Assembly: GCF_000013225.1 (NCBI RefSeq)
Contig: NC_007776.1
Span: 1,321,277-1,385,276, forward strand
DNA length: 64,000 bases
Direction: 5' to 3'
Source: Synechococcus sp. JA-2-3B'a(2-13)
GTDB taxonomy: Bacteria > Cyanobacteriota > Cyanobacteriia > Thermostichales > Thermostichaceae
This document shows positions 24,589 through 33,785 of the stretch, in pieces. The notes under the pieces are model-generated. The model did no database searches. It saw only the letters and a program-made list of their open reading frames with translations, and was not told the DNA's origin. A program made the translations under genes and the position numbers. How positions within the stretch are numbered: position 1 is the first letter of the stretch; the number at the start of each line of letters is the position of its first letter.

Positions 24589-26751
24589 TTAGCTACTGAC
24601 TGGGAGAACTTTTGACCGAAGAGGTTCTATTGAAACGTCATGAAGGATATACCTTCTACTCAAGTAGCAAAGAGTACCTCTATGTGTGTGAACTATGTTT
24701 CCCTTGTACAAAACATGGGTAGGGCATAGGATCTGGTCTATTAATCGTCTATCTTCTTCAGAGTGAAACTCTAGGTATATTATCTTAATGTCGACTAGAA
24801 TTTCGAACAAATCCTTTAATACTTGGGTCTCACTACCTTCAGCATCTATCTTGAGAATATCGATGTTGTAAGCGCCAGCACTCTTTAGAAATGAGCCTAG
24901 GAATGAGCTTGCCTTTACAAGCTGTACAACTCTTGGAAAGTCACCATGTTGGTTCTTGTGTATCGAACTACAAAGGGACGATACAAGACTACTGTAGAAA
25001 GTCTTGGTGATATCATCACTGTACAGCCCAAAAGGGTATACAGTGCAGCCGCCTATCTCTAGGCTGTTTAGCTTCAGCAAGTGAAGAGCTACAGGGTCAG
25101 GCTCGAAGCAAAGAATAGTAGCATTTGGATAAAGCATTCGAAAGTAGGCGCTTGCGATGCCTATGTTTGCTCCTACATCAACAATTATTGATACGCCATC
25201 GACGAAGTTTAAAAAAGGATATGACTGCTTACTAAAGATTTCGTCAGTCGTGAATAGCGCTGCGTCTTCTTCCTCCCTATAAAAATTGAGATGTAGTGTC
25301 CAAGAAGATCCATCCGCTCTATTCACGCCCAAGGGAACTCTTTCAACGTTCGCTAACTTTGTTGCGTTCGAGAACACCAATTGATTTTGTTCATCAAGGA
25401 CAAAAACAAATTTTAAGTAGGGCAGGAGTCGAGAAGTAAGATGGCTGTTGGATCTGGCAATCAGAACATCCCAAGTCGCAGTACCTAAGTGGCTGGACTC
25501 TTCCTCCCAGACATGTACTCTGGAAACGACCCTCTCGTCCTTGGGAAGCTCAGACACTGGGAACCCGGCCTCAACATAGACTTCTAGTCTCGGCAGATCC
25601 AGGAGATCTGCCACAACTGCTACTGGGCAGTCTTTGCTAACCAGTACCTTAAGTTGCTCCTCTACACGGTGTAACTCCTGAACAGGTTCGTAGATAGCAA
25701 GGCGTGTATTGACAAGATCTCTGTAGGCAGTGCTAATGAAAAATCTGGGATCGGACTTAGCTGCGTAAAAGTTGGGTAGCTCTCCCTTGAAAACCCAATT
25801 CATCAGATCGGCTATCCGATGCTTGGGATGCCAGTCCACAAGAAACTTTTCATAAGCTCTTTTAGCTATCTCTAGAGCCAGCCCTGGATTTTCTAGGTAA
25901 AACTTGATTTTCTCAACTAGCTCCAGCTCAGAACTATAGACGTCGCAGTATAAGCCGGGGCTCAGATACTCATCAAAGCCGGATGCAAAGGAGAGCTTGT
26001 CTGTCAGCAAAAAGCCACCCGCAGAAATCACTTCCAGGTTCCTAAGGTTCAGATCCCCATTCAGGCTGCAGTTAAACGAAATCAGCGATTCGGCAAATAG
26101 GCGGGCTGCCTCTTGACGGTTGGCAGTTTTGGCAAGAATGGGCAAGTGTGCCCTCTTTATGGCTTCGACCAGACGGGAACGTCTGGGATGCCCGGATCCC
26201 TGATGGCCAATAAAGACAACTTGGCTTTCTCTTGCTTCTACCCACTTGTGGACAACCGTATGCATGAAGATGAGAGGTAGCCAGGCCAGGTTTTCCGCGC
26301 CCGCCGCGGCAAACCAGTGCAGGTGCTGGCGGTTGTGAGCAGTAACAACATAATCAAAGGCTTCAACGCCCCAGTAGGCCAAAAGATGTTGGATGGGGAA
26401 GTGGCGATGATGCGTATCTCCGGCTAGTAAGACGGTTGGACAGCCAAATTTTTTCGTGTTGAAGGGGTTGCTGTAGTCGCAGCTGGAAGCTAGTACAATC
26501 ACCAAGTCAAACTCTTTATCCACAATCTGCTCAGACTGCTGGACAAAGTCATAGAGGTCATAATCTCCTTCCGGACACTCCACCAAGCCTTCACGACGGT
26601 TGACATAGCCTAGTCCACAGCCCCCCACTCTTTTTTTGGGACAGACAGTTACTTGCCGATCTGAAAGCTGCGGCGGTGGGATGTAGTCTGGCGCAACTGG
26701 CCAGCTCAGGAGAACTCGCGGTTGCAGAGTTTCTTTGTTGGAATTTTCCAT
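24589..26751 (-). CDS. CgeB-like glycosyltransferase fused to FkbM-family methyltransferase
   Basis: 720 residues. The N-terminal half (about 1-330) resembles CgeB/GT1-like transferases: DKEFDLVIVLASS, NTKKFGCPTVLLAGDTHHRH, VVFIGHQGSGHPRRSRL, and ISFNCSLNGDLNLRNLEVIS AGGFLLTD. The C-terminal third is an FkbM O-methyltransferase: VDVGANIGIASAYFR (about residue 520), ILCFEPDPVALHLLKLN, DILKIDAEGSETQVL and IIYLEFHSEEDRRLI. A linker of about 150 residues lies between. AAGGACG before the ATG supports the start. More AT-rich and with fewer GGGATCCC sites than housekeeping neighbours, suggesting acquisition. Likely acts on a surface polysaccharide or glycoprotein; substrate unknown. Confidence 0.85.
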   Translation of the reverse strand: MENSNKETLQPRVLLSWPVAPDYIPPPQLSDRQVTVCPKKRVGGCGLGYVNRREGLVECPEGDYDLYDFVQQSEQIVDKEFDLVIVLASSCDYSNPFNTKKFGCPTVLLAGDTHHRHFPIQHLLAYWGVEAFDYVVTAHNRQHLHWFAAAGAENLAWLPLIFMHTVVHKWVEARESQVVFIGHQGSGHPRRSRLVEAIKRAHLPILAKTANRQEAARLFAESLISFNCSLNGDLNLRNLEVISAGGFLLTDKLSFASGFDEYLSPGLYCDVYSSELELVEKIKFYLENPGLALEIAKRAYEKFLVDWHPKHRIADLMNWVFKGELPNFYAAKSDPRFFISTAYRDLVNTRLAIYEPVQELHRVEEQLKVLVSKDCPVAVVADLLDLPRLEVYVEAGFPVSELPKDERVVSRVHVWEEESSHLGTATWDVLIARSNSHLTSRLLPYLKFVFVLDEQNQLVFSNATKLANVERVPLGVNRADGSSWTLHLNFYREEEDAALFTTDEIFSKQSYPFLNFVDGVSIIVDVGANIGIASAYFRMLYPNATILCFEPDPVALHLLKLNSLEIGGCTVYPFGLYSDDITKTFYSSLVSSLCSSIHKNQHGDFPRVVQLVKASSFLGSFLKSAGAYNIDILKIDAEGSETQVLKDLFEILVDIKIIYLEFHSEEDRRLIDQILCPTHVLYKGNIVHTHRGTLCYLSRRYILHDVSIEPLRSKVLPVSS

Positions 26752-26920
26752 AGCTCGTCCTTCTAATCAGTGCTGCTGACAAAGTGTAACTTCTGCCCAG
26801 GCTACAAAGAGGGCTAGTTTTGCACTATCCTGCCCTACGTGCATCCATAATGGCAAAGTCAGGAGCCAAGTGCTGATTATACCTACACACCTACCAAGTT
26901 AGACGGTGCATTCGCGGAAA

Positions 26921-27188
26921 GCTGGCAGCGCAAGTGCCAAATGGACTCACTCATCTGCGTTACCCAAGCCTGGTCGCAGCAGCGCCCCAGCTGCTTTGCT
27001 GGCAACAATGAGATGGGGGAAGGTTTCCAGACATTGAGGCCGCGTGGGTTTGCTGGGCCACTGCTTCTGGGGAATTGGTGCCCACCGAGGCCGAACTGGA
27101 GCGGCAAAGGGCTGAGCAAGAGCGACAGCGAGCAGAGCGCCTGGCCCAGAAGCTGCGGGAGCTGGGGGTGGATCCCGATACCTTGTAA
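26921..27188 (+). pseudogene. Uma2-family (DUF820) gene remnant with internal deletion
   Basis: Translation gives ESWQRKCQMDSLICVTQAW (matching ESWRHRCQMDLLISTTQTW of the intact gene at 27479) and then jumps directly to DIEAAWVCWATASGELVPTE and ELERQRAEQERQRAER through LRELGVDPDTL-stop. The whole nuclease core between these parts is missing and the frame changes across the joint. It lies beside its intact paralogue with a HEARO-like element between them. Confidence 0.85.
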
Positions 27189-27219
27189 GGGTAAAGAGAG
27201 GAGAACTGGCAATGAGTGA

Positions 27220-27458
27220 CATACTCCCGACCCCGACTGCTGGCAGTACGGAGCGGGCTTCTCGCTTCATCGGGGAGCCTACGCAAGAACCCTCCACGAG
27301 CAGACACGGAATGTCCTACCGCGTAGTTGCACCAGATTCCGGCAAAAGCCGTTTTGTGCAACTACTCCTATCATACACCATGTGGGGGTATCTGTATCCC
27401 GGCACTGACCCTACGGGTACAGTGCGGGGCTTAGCTACCCCCACACCCCCATAAGCTA
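27220..27458 (+). mobile_element. HEARO-like (IS605/IscB-type omega-RNA) element without ORF, copy 2
   Basis: Same architecture as 5503-5740: starts CATACTCCC after GTGA (27216-27219; ATGA also overlaps), terminal hairpin CCG-ACTGC-TG-GCAGT-A-CGG, the 10 bp stem GTAGTTGCAC (27323-27332) with GTGCAACTAC (27356-27365), the GTGGGGGTA/TACCCCCAC pair and the bulged hairpin CACTG-ACCC-TAC-GGGT-A-CAGTG. Several differences from copy 1 keep the stems intact (for example CACTGACTC../CACTGACCC.. with matching change on the other arm), which argues for selection on RNA structure. Confidence 0.6.
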
Positions 27459-27478
27459 ACCCGAACCCAATTACTGAG

Positions 27479-28177
27479 GTGCTGGATCCGGTTTATCTAC
27501 CCGAGTTGCCCCCCACCCAAGACGAGCTCCCCTACGACGACGGCGAACCTATGGAAAGCTGGCGGCACAGGTGCCAGATGGACTTGCTCATCTCCACTAC
27601 CCAAACCTGGTTGCAGCAGCGCCCTGATGGCTTTGTCGGTGGCAATATGTTTCTCTACTACAGCTTGGAGCAGACCAGCGGCCGCAATTTCAAAGGGCCG
27701 GATTATTTTGTGGTGTTGGGCGTGCCTAAAGGCGAGCGCAAAAGCTGGGTGATTTGGGAGCAGGGCAAAGGGCCGGACGTGGTGATTGAGCTTGTTTTTC
27801 CCAGCACTGCCCAGGAGGACAAGACAAGCAAAAAGCAACTTTATGAGCAGATTATCCGGGTGCCGGAGTACTTTTGGTTTGACCCGTTTGATCCAGAAGA
27901 CTGGGCGGGGTTTCGGCTGAGGGGCGACCGCTATGAGCCGATTAAAGAGGATGCCGAGGGTTGCTTGCCGAGCGAGGTTTTGGGATTGTACCTAGTGAAG
28001 TGGGAGGGCAGGTTTCGGGACATCGAGGCCACCTGGATTCGCTGGGCCACTGCTGCTGGGGAACTGGTACCCACCGAGGCCGAACTGGAGCGGCAAAGGG
28101 CTGAGCAGGCCGAACAACGGGCAGGGCGCCTGGCCCGGAAGCTACGAGAGCTAGGGGTAGATCCAGACGCCCTGTAG
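27479..28177 (+). CDS. Uma2-family (DUF820) putative PD-(D/E)XK nuclease
   Basis: 232 residues. The conserved core reads GPDYFVVLGVPKGERKSW, GPDVVIELVFPSTAQEDKTSKK, YEQIIRVPEYFWFDP, the usual Uma2 pattern with E-L-x-S and K for a PD-(D/E)XK fold. The C-terminal coiled coil (ELERQRAEQAEQRAGRLARK) and LRELGVDPDAL are the usual cyanobacterial ending. Such genes are numerous in cyanobacteria and of unknown role. The start is TTG or GTG-like (the first codon at 27479 is not ATG); a later in-frame ATG lies at MESWRHRC. Follows a truncated paralogue. Confidence 0.85.
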   Translation: MLDPVYLPELPPTQDELPYDDGEPMESWRHRCQMDLLISTTQTWLQQRPDGFVGGNMFLYYSLEQTSGRNFKGPDYFVVLGVPKGERKSWVIWEQGKGPDVVIELVFPSTAQEDKTSKKQLYEQIIRVPEYFWFDPFDPEDWAGFRLRGDRYEPIKEDAEGCLPSEVLGLYLVKWEGRFRDIEATWIRWATAAGELVPTEAELERQRAEQAEQRAGRLARKLRELGVDPDAL

Positions 28178-28210
28178 ACAGCCAAGTAACTCAAGACAAC
28201 AGATGGATCC

Positions 28211-30946
28211 CTAGGAGGCCAACAGCAACACAGGTAGCTTTTGAATAGCAGGCCGTAATCCCTTGGGAAAGCGCTCCCGCTTCAAGAGATAGCGATAGTT
28301 GAGTTGGGGAATAAGTCTCTCCCATTGATAGGGGTTCAAGCCAGCTACCACTGAACAGAACGGCTCTCTACTGAGCTCTAACCCCTCTTCCATGAGCCTG
28401 AGAGCTATGTTGCCTGCAGCTATCTCCAGAGTTTGATTGGCCAGTTGCGGATCCGGATCCCCTAGGAAGATCAGAGCATAGTCTTCTGGCTGAGGACTGC
28501 GCAGAATTGGCTCCAGCAAGCCCTCCAGTTCTTGGATAAGCTGCTCTGTCTCCATTTCCCAGTAGGGGAAAAGGCCCACGTTGATCTTGCTCAGGCGGAT
28601 CCCTTGTGGTTTGGAGGTTTCTGTTAGGCTATCTCTCATCACTACCAGGTTTTCTGAAGGACTCAGCCAAACTCCTGAGTAATCGACACTATGGAGCTGA
28701 AAAAAGGCTCTGATTTCCTGCTCGAAGTCATGAACAGCTTTGCAACATCCTTGCCAGTCGTGGTAGTCATCAACTTGGATAAACCCCCTGGGGTTAACTT
28801 GATGGTAGAGATGACGGAAAATATCCATCGTCGACTGATACCAGTCTGCATCTGCATGCAGCAAGGCAATCTCGCTCACCTGCTCTCGATAAACAGGCAA
28901 GGTGTCAGCAAAAAGCCCTGGCACAGGAACAATGAGATCCCAGACCCCTAGTTCCCTGGCAATCACCTCTAAGTTCTCCGAAATGGGTGCCGCTAAAGCA
29001 CCGGATCCACAACCCGTATCGTTGGCAGCAACTCCTCGATAATCTCGATCCACCTCTGTTGGATCAGGCATACCTGAGAAGGTATCGAAAGCATATAGCT
29101 TGCGAGGTCGACGGCTGTAGTTCTTAATCACCCAGGCCAGCAAAGCTGAGCTTCCACCCCTGCAAACACCACATTCTACAAAGTTCCCAGGAATGTCTTC
29201 TTCACAAACCTGCTTAGCCAGTGAATAAAGGCTCCAAAGACGCTCAAAGCCCAGCAAGGTAAAAAATTTAACTTTCTCTAGCACCCTAGACAACTCAAGG
29301 TTACAGACCGGATAGTCCTTGAGGTGCTCTGGCAATGTCCAATTCACAGCAGGGTCTGGAATATGCTCAACGGGCTTGACATTGCCTCGCCAGGCCACTC
29401 CCATAATTTGCATGGTCTGGTAAATCATCGTGTTCCAGCCCCTGTCTCTCAAGTAATTCAAACCTTCAGCCACATCCGGCGAGGCTAGATTATGAAACAG
29501 AATCAAGGCATCCTCAGCAGCATAGCGCTCTGCCACTTGAGCATCCTGCAAGGGGGCTGGTGAGTCATGATTCCCATCGATGAAAATCAGAGACCAGCGA
29601 CAATCCTCTTGCTGGGCAATCTCCTCCACCTTCCCTGGGCTGTAGCCAGGGTAGAGATTGACATTAGAGCGAACTCCAGCCGAGCGAAGAGATTGATCCA
29701 CACTTCCATAAATCTGGGGATCGGCCAGAGCAGGATCTACCACATCGAGAATAACTCCTCCTGCCGCCAGGTGCGCAGTTGACCAACCTAACCAACACCC
29801 AATCTCCAAAGCGTTTTTTCCTTGTAGCTTAAGGGCAGTGTTATAAAGAATGTGGGCTTCATCTCGACTGACAAAGCCAATACCAGGCTTGCGTTGATCT
29901 GCGTACCAAAGATGTGGAACTTCTTTCCGTAGATAAGGCCAGGGGTGAGAGCTTGGCTCGGCCGCAATCATTAAAGGAAAGCTATGGTCAAGATGTATTC
30001 TTCTGAGGCTAGCCGCTACGTAGTCGTACCTCCTAGCTGGGTTAGCTACTGGGCCTGGATACCGAAGGCTGACTTCAACCTTAAAGCCCTCAGTTGTAAG
30101 TGCAATGTGAGTTGGTGCTAGCTTAGCATCACCTGCAAGATGCATGATCCCTATTGGATTGTGGGGTGGAAAACAATCTACCCAGAGCTTCCTTTGTGGA
30201 TCCCATAGAGGCAGTTTTTGGTGGCAAGCCCAATGACAGTGTGAAGGCAGTAGTTCAACAATATCTATTCCACAATCCCTATAGATCGTCGCATTTAGAG
30301 CGTGCTGCTCTCCGTAGTAAGGCTTATCAAGGCCTCTAAAAACGCGAGATAGATTTGAAATACATTGACCTAGTCTATACTTCCATCTTGACCAAACGAA
30401 AGAGTCACTGCGTCCAGAGATTGCACCGGTGTTTAGGACTGGCATCAGGTGCAGGTTGCTATGCTCTGGAGTGCAGTCCGTGAGATGGAAGTAGTCCCAG
30501 TATTTTGCAAAAAGAAAACTTACGTGAAGAGAAACCGAAGGAGTAAAGAGAGTATTTAACGGCTCAATAGCGATTGCAAAGCCTTTGTGCCTAGCTCCTA
30601 GGATAAAAAGCTCGATTGCAGACCAATCTTGTACCCAGGTATCTGCATCAAGCCAGATGTAAACTTCATAGCCTGGAAAGTAATCAGCAATGAAAGGTCT
30701 ACACAACTGCGCCTTAAGATAGCCGGGCTGCCTATCAATATCAGGAATGTCATAAGTCCACCCTGGCTCAACGATATAATCAACATGCTGACTTATCCAC
30801 TTTAGCTGCTCGGGTGTACAACCCACATCGAGAAACGCAATATCTACAGAGCTTCCCTGCGGCTTCTCTCGTATAGAGAGAATAGTCCCCTGAACTAACT
30901 CAAAAAACTTGCTGTCAGCACCTGTAACGATGATAGTTGAGTTCAT
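28211..30946 (-). CDS. Giant fusion: glycosyltransferase + class I methyltransferase + TylF-like methyltransferase
   Basis: 911 residues from MNSTIIVTGADSKFFE (AGGAG upstream). Part 1 (about 1-300) is a GT-A-like transferase with a DAD metal motif in YIWLDADTWVQDW (100-102) and a late H-x-A-GD segment. Part 2 (about 365-540) is a Methyltransf_24-like domain: ALEIGCWLGWSTAHLAAGG, SLIFIDGNHDSPAPL. Part 3 (about 585-760) is TylF/MycF-like: FVECGVCRGGSSALLAWV, AFDTFSGMPDPTEVDRDY, LLHADADWYQSTMDIFRHL, GFIQVDDYHDW (metal-binding acidic residues present). Part 4 (about 785-911) is unassigned. Last gene of a four-gene minus-strand run; 65% or so of it is nearly identical to the next gene upstream. 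Probably modifies a surface glycan. Confidence 0.85.
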   Translation of the reverse strand: MNSTIIVTGADSKFFELVQGTILSIREKPQGSSVDIAFLDVGCTPEQLKWISQHVDYIVEPGWTYDIPDIDRQPGYLKAQLCRPFIADYFPGYEVYIWLDADTWVQDWSAIELFILGARHKGFAIAIEPLNTLFTPSVSLHVSFLFAKYWDYFHLTDCTPEHSNLHLMPVLNTGAISGRSDSFVWSRWKYRLGQCISNLSRVFRGLDKPYYGEQHALNATIYRDCGIDIVELLPSHCHWACHQKLPLWDPQRKLWVDCFPPHNPIGIMHLAGDAKLAPTHIALTTEGFKVEVSLRYPGPVANPARRYDYVAASLRRIHLDHSFPLMIAAEPSSHPWPYLRKEVPHLWYADQRKPGIGFVSRDEAHILYNTALKLQGKNALEIGCWLGWSTAHLAAGGVILDVVDPALADPQIYGSVDQSLRSAGVRSNVNLYPGYSPGKVEEIAQQEDCRWSLIFIDGNHDSPAPLQDAQVAERYAAEDALILFHNLASPDVAEGLNYLRDRGWNTMIYQTMQIMGVAWRGNVKPVEHIPDPAVNWTLPEHLKDYPVCNLELSRVLEKVKFFTLLGFERLWSLYSLAKQVCEEDIPGNFVECGVCRGGSSALLAWVIKNYSRRPRKLYAFDTFSGMPDPTEVDRDYRGVAANDTGCGSGALAAPISENLEVIARELGVWDLIVPVPGLFADTLPVYREQVSEIALLHADADWYQSTMDIFRHLYHQVNPRGFIQVDDYHDWQGCCKAVHDFEQEIRAFFQLHSVDYSGVWLSPSENLVVMRDSLTETSKPQGIRLSKINVGLFPYWEMETEQLIQELEGLLEPILRSPQPEDYALIFLGDPDPQLANQTLEIAAGNIALRLMEEGLELSREPFCSVVAGLNPYQWERLIPQLNYRYLLKRERFPKGLRPAIQKLPVLLLAS
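28751..29790 (-). repeat. Gene-conversion tract, 1040 bp, paralogue A
   Basis: Aligns without gaps to 31601-32640 (constant offset 2850). I find about six or seven mismatches in 1040 bp, while both flanks diverge abruptly. It covers the first methyltransferase and most of the TylF domain. Confidence 0.88.
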
Positions 30947-31027
30947 AGCTCCTAATTTTCCTCCAACAACAATCTTAGCCATCAGGAAGAAAAAACAAGG
31001 GCATGCCCCCAGGCAGAAAGTAGGTGC

Positions 31028-33781
31028 CTATAACACAGGCAACCTCTGGACAGCCAGCCGCAGGCCTTGAGGAAAGCGCTCGTGCTTCAGAGGATAGCGA
31101 TAGTTCAGTTGGGGAATCAGCCTCTCCCATTGATGGGGGTTCAACCCAGCCACTACAGAAGAGAATGGCTCTCTGCCTAGCTCCAGCCCTACTTCCATGA
31201 GCTTGAGGACTACGTTGCCCGCAGCTATCTCCAGGGTTCGATTAGCCACTTGCGGATCCGGGTCTCCCAGGAAGATCAGGGCATAGTCTTCTGGGTTGGG
31301 GCTACGTAGAATTGACTCCAACAGAACCTCCAACTCTTGCACAAGCTGCTCTGTCTCCATCTCCCAGTAGGGGAAAAGACCCACGTTAATCTTGCTTAGA
31401 CGGATCCCTTCTGGTTTGAAGGTTTGTATCGAACCATCTGTAATTACCAGCCAGTTCTCAGAGGGACTTAGCCATACAGCACTAGGCCAACCCTGCACCT
31501 CTGCGCTATCTGGCTTCCAGCCATATGGCTCAGCTACACTGTGTAGCCGGAAGAAGACTCCAAGTTCCTGCTCGAAGTCATGAACAGCCTTTGCACATTC
31601 TTGCCAGTCGTGGTAGTCATCAACTTGGATAAACCCCCTGGGGTTAACTTGATGGTAGAGATGACGGAAAATATCCATCGTCGACTGATACCAGTCTGCA
31701 TCTGCATGCAGCAAGGCAATCTCGCTCACCTGCTCTCGATAAACAGGCAAGGTGTCAGCAAAAAGCCCTGGCACAGGAACAATGAGATCCCAGACCCCTA
31801 GTTCCCTGGCAATCACCTCTAAGTTCTCCGAAATGGGTGCCGCTAAAGCACCGGATCCACAACCCGTATCGTTGGCAGCAACTCCTCGATAATCTCGATC
31901 CACCTCTGTTGGATCAGGCATACCTGAGAAGGTATCGAAAGCATATAGCTTGCGAGGTCGACGGCTGTAGTTCTTGATCACCCAGGCCAGCAAAGCCGAG
32001 CTTCCACCCCTGCAAACACCACATTCTACAAAGTTCCCAGGAATGTCTTCTTCACAAACCTGCTTAGCCAGTGAATAAAGGCTCCAAAGACGCTCAAAGC
32101 CCAGCAAGGTAAAAGATTTAACTTTCTCTAGCACCCTAGACAACTCAAGGTTACAGACCGGATAGTCCTTGAGGTGCTCTGGCAATGTCCAATTCACAGC
32201 AGGGTCTGGAATATGCTCAACGGGCTTGACATTGCCTCGCCAGGCCACTCCCATAATTTGCATGGTCTGGTAAATCATCGTGTTCCAGCCCCTGTCTCTC
32301 AAGTAATTCAAACCTTCAGCCACATCCGGCGAGGCTAGATCATGAAACAGAATCAAGGCATCCTCAGCAGCATAGCGCTCTGCCACTTGAGCATCCTGCA
32401 AGGGGGCTGGTGAGTCATGATTCCCATCGATGAAAATCAGAGACCAGCGACGATCCTCTTGCTGGGCAATCTCCTCCACCTTCCCTGGGCTGTAGCCAGG
32501 GTAGAGATTGACATTAGAGCGAACTCCAGCCGAGCGAAGAGATTGATCCGCACTTCCATAAATCTGGGGATCGGCCAGAGCAGGATCTACCACATCGAGA
32601 ATAACTCCTCCTGCCGCCAGGTGCGCAGTTGACCAACCTAGCCAACAGCCGATCTCTAGGGCGTTTTTTCCTTGTAGCTTAAGGGCAGTATTGTACAGAA
32701 TATGAGCCTCGTCTCGACTAACAAAGCCGATAGTAGGTTGACGCAAATCCGCAGTCCAAAGGTGAGGAACTTCTTTCCGTAGATAAGGCCAGGGCTGAGG
32801 CCCTGGATCGATAGCAGTCATTAGAGGGAAGCTGTAGTCGAGATATATTTTCTTTTGATTAGCTGATACATAGTCATACCTTCTGATTGGAGAAGAATGG
32901 CTTCTAGGATACCAAAGACTGGCTTCAACTTTGAAGCCATCGGTAGTATGAGCTACATGAGTTTTTCTATCCTTAGCTTTATAGGTAATGTGTAGAATCC
33001 CTAAAGGGATGTAAGGCTTCCAAGGCTCAACCCAGAGCTTTCTTTTTGGATCCCATAGAGGTAGTTTACTATGAACTGTCCAGTTACAAAACAATGGTAA
33101 AATTTGAACGTTATCTATCCCTAAGTCATTATGAATAGCCACGTTTAGAGAATACTGATCTGGAGGTGAGAGTAGATCGAGGCTCATAGAGATAGCTTGG
33201 CTCAGTCTGTTTTTCCATGCTACCCAGTGAATACCGGAATTACTTCCAGAGAATACACCAGCATTTAGAATTGGTCTTATGTATAGGTGGTTATATACAT
33301 GTCCAAAGTCATATACATGTCCAAAGCACCTGATGTATCCCGAGAGGTGAAAAGCTTGATGCGAAAATGGATAGGGATCGAAGAGAGTATTTAGCAACTC
33401 AGGAACAACTGCAAGGTTTTTGTATCTTGCTCCCAGGGTAAGAAGCTCAATTGCAGACCAGTCTTGCACCCAAGCATCTGCATCAATCCAAATATAAACT
33501 TCATAGCCTGGAAAGTATTCAGGAAGGAAAGGCCTACAAACTAGTGCCTTGAGATACTTGGGTTGTCTATCAATGTCGGGAATATCATAGTCCCAATCTG
33601 GCTCAACAATGTGGTCAACGTACTGACCTATCCATTGCAACTGCTCCGGTGTACAGCCTACATCCAAGAATCCAATATCTACAGAGTGCCCCTGAGGTTT
33701 TTCTCGGATGGAGAGAATGGTCCCCTGAACCAATTCAAAAAACTTGCTGTCAGCAGCCGTAACGATAATGGTTGAGTTCAT
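31028..33781 (-). CDS. Giant fusion paralogue: glycosyltransferase + two methyltransferase domains
   Basis: 917 residues, same architecture as the gene at 28211: DxD motif in YIWIDADAWVQDW, ALEIGCWLGW in the first methyltransferase, FVECGVCRGG and HADADWYQST in the TylF-like domain, and a C-terminal domain beginning near LSKINVGLFPYWEMETEQL. The central 1.04 kb is more than 99% identical to its paralogue at the DNA level while the glycosyltransferase part and the TylF tail are clearly diverged (for example the insertion AEPYGWKPDSAEVQGWP here). Starts four bases after the stop of the preceding gene with GGAGGAG upstream, so translation is probably coupled. Confidence 0.85.
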   Translation of the reverse strand: MNSTIIVTAADSKFFELVQGTILSIREKPQGHSVDIGFLDVGCTPEQLQWIGQYVDHIVEPDWDYDIPDIDRQPKYLKALVCRPFLPEYFPGYEVYIWIDADAWVQDWSAIELLTLGARYKNLAVVPELLNTLFDPYPFSHQAFHLSGYIRCFGHVYDFGHVYNHLYIRPILNAGVFSGSNSGIHWVAWKNRLSQAISMSLDLLSPPDQYSLNVAIHNDLGIDNVQILPLFCNWTVHSKLPLWDPKRKLWVEPWKPYIPLGILHITYKAKDRKTHVAHTTDGFKVEASLWYPRSHSSPIRRYDYVSANQKKIYLDYSFPLMTAIDPGPQPWPYLRKEVPHLWTADLRQPTIGFVSRDEAHILYNTALKLQGKNALEIGCWLGWSTAHLAAGGVILDVVDPALADPQIYGSADQSLRSAGVRSNVNLYPGYSPGKVEEIAQQEDRRWSLIFIDGNHDSPAPLQDAQVAERYAAEDALILFHDLASPDVAEGLNYLRDRGWNTMIYQTMQIMGVAWRGNVKPVEHIPDPAVNWTLPEHLKDYPVCNLELSRVLEKVKSFTLLGFERLWSLYSLAKQVCEEDIPGNFVECGVCRGGSSALLAWVIKNYSRRPRKLYAFDTFSGMPDPTEVDRDYRGVAANDTGCGSGALAAPISENLEVIARELGVWDLIVPVPGLFADTLPVYREQVSEIALLHADADWYQSTMDIFRHLYHQVNPRGFIQVDDYHDWQECAKAVHDFEQELGVFFRLHSVAEPYGWKPDSAEVQGWPSAVWLSPSENWLVITDGSIQTFKPEGIRLSKINVGLFPYWEMETEQLVQELEVLLESILRSPNPEDYALIFLGDPDPQVANRTLEIAAGNVVLKLMEVGLELGREPFSSVVAGLNPHQWERLIPQLNYRYPLKHERFPQGLRLAVQRLPVL
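31601..32640 (-). repeat. Gene-conversion tract, 1040 bp, paralogue B
   Basis: Partner of 28751-29790. Divergence resumes at both edges, at CATTC|TTGCCAG on one side and CAACCTA|GCCAACAG on the other. Confidence 0.88.
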
Positions 33782-33785
33782 AACC

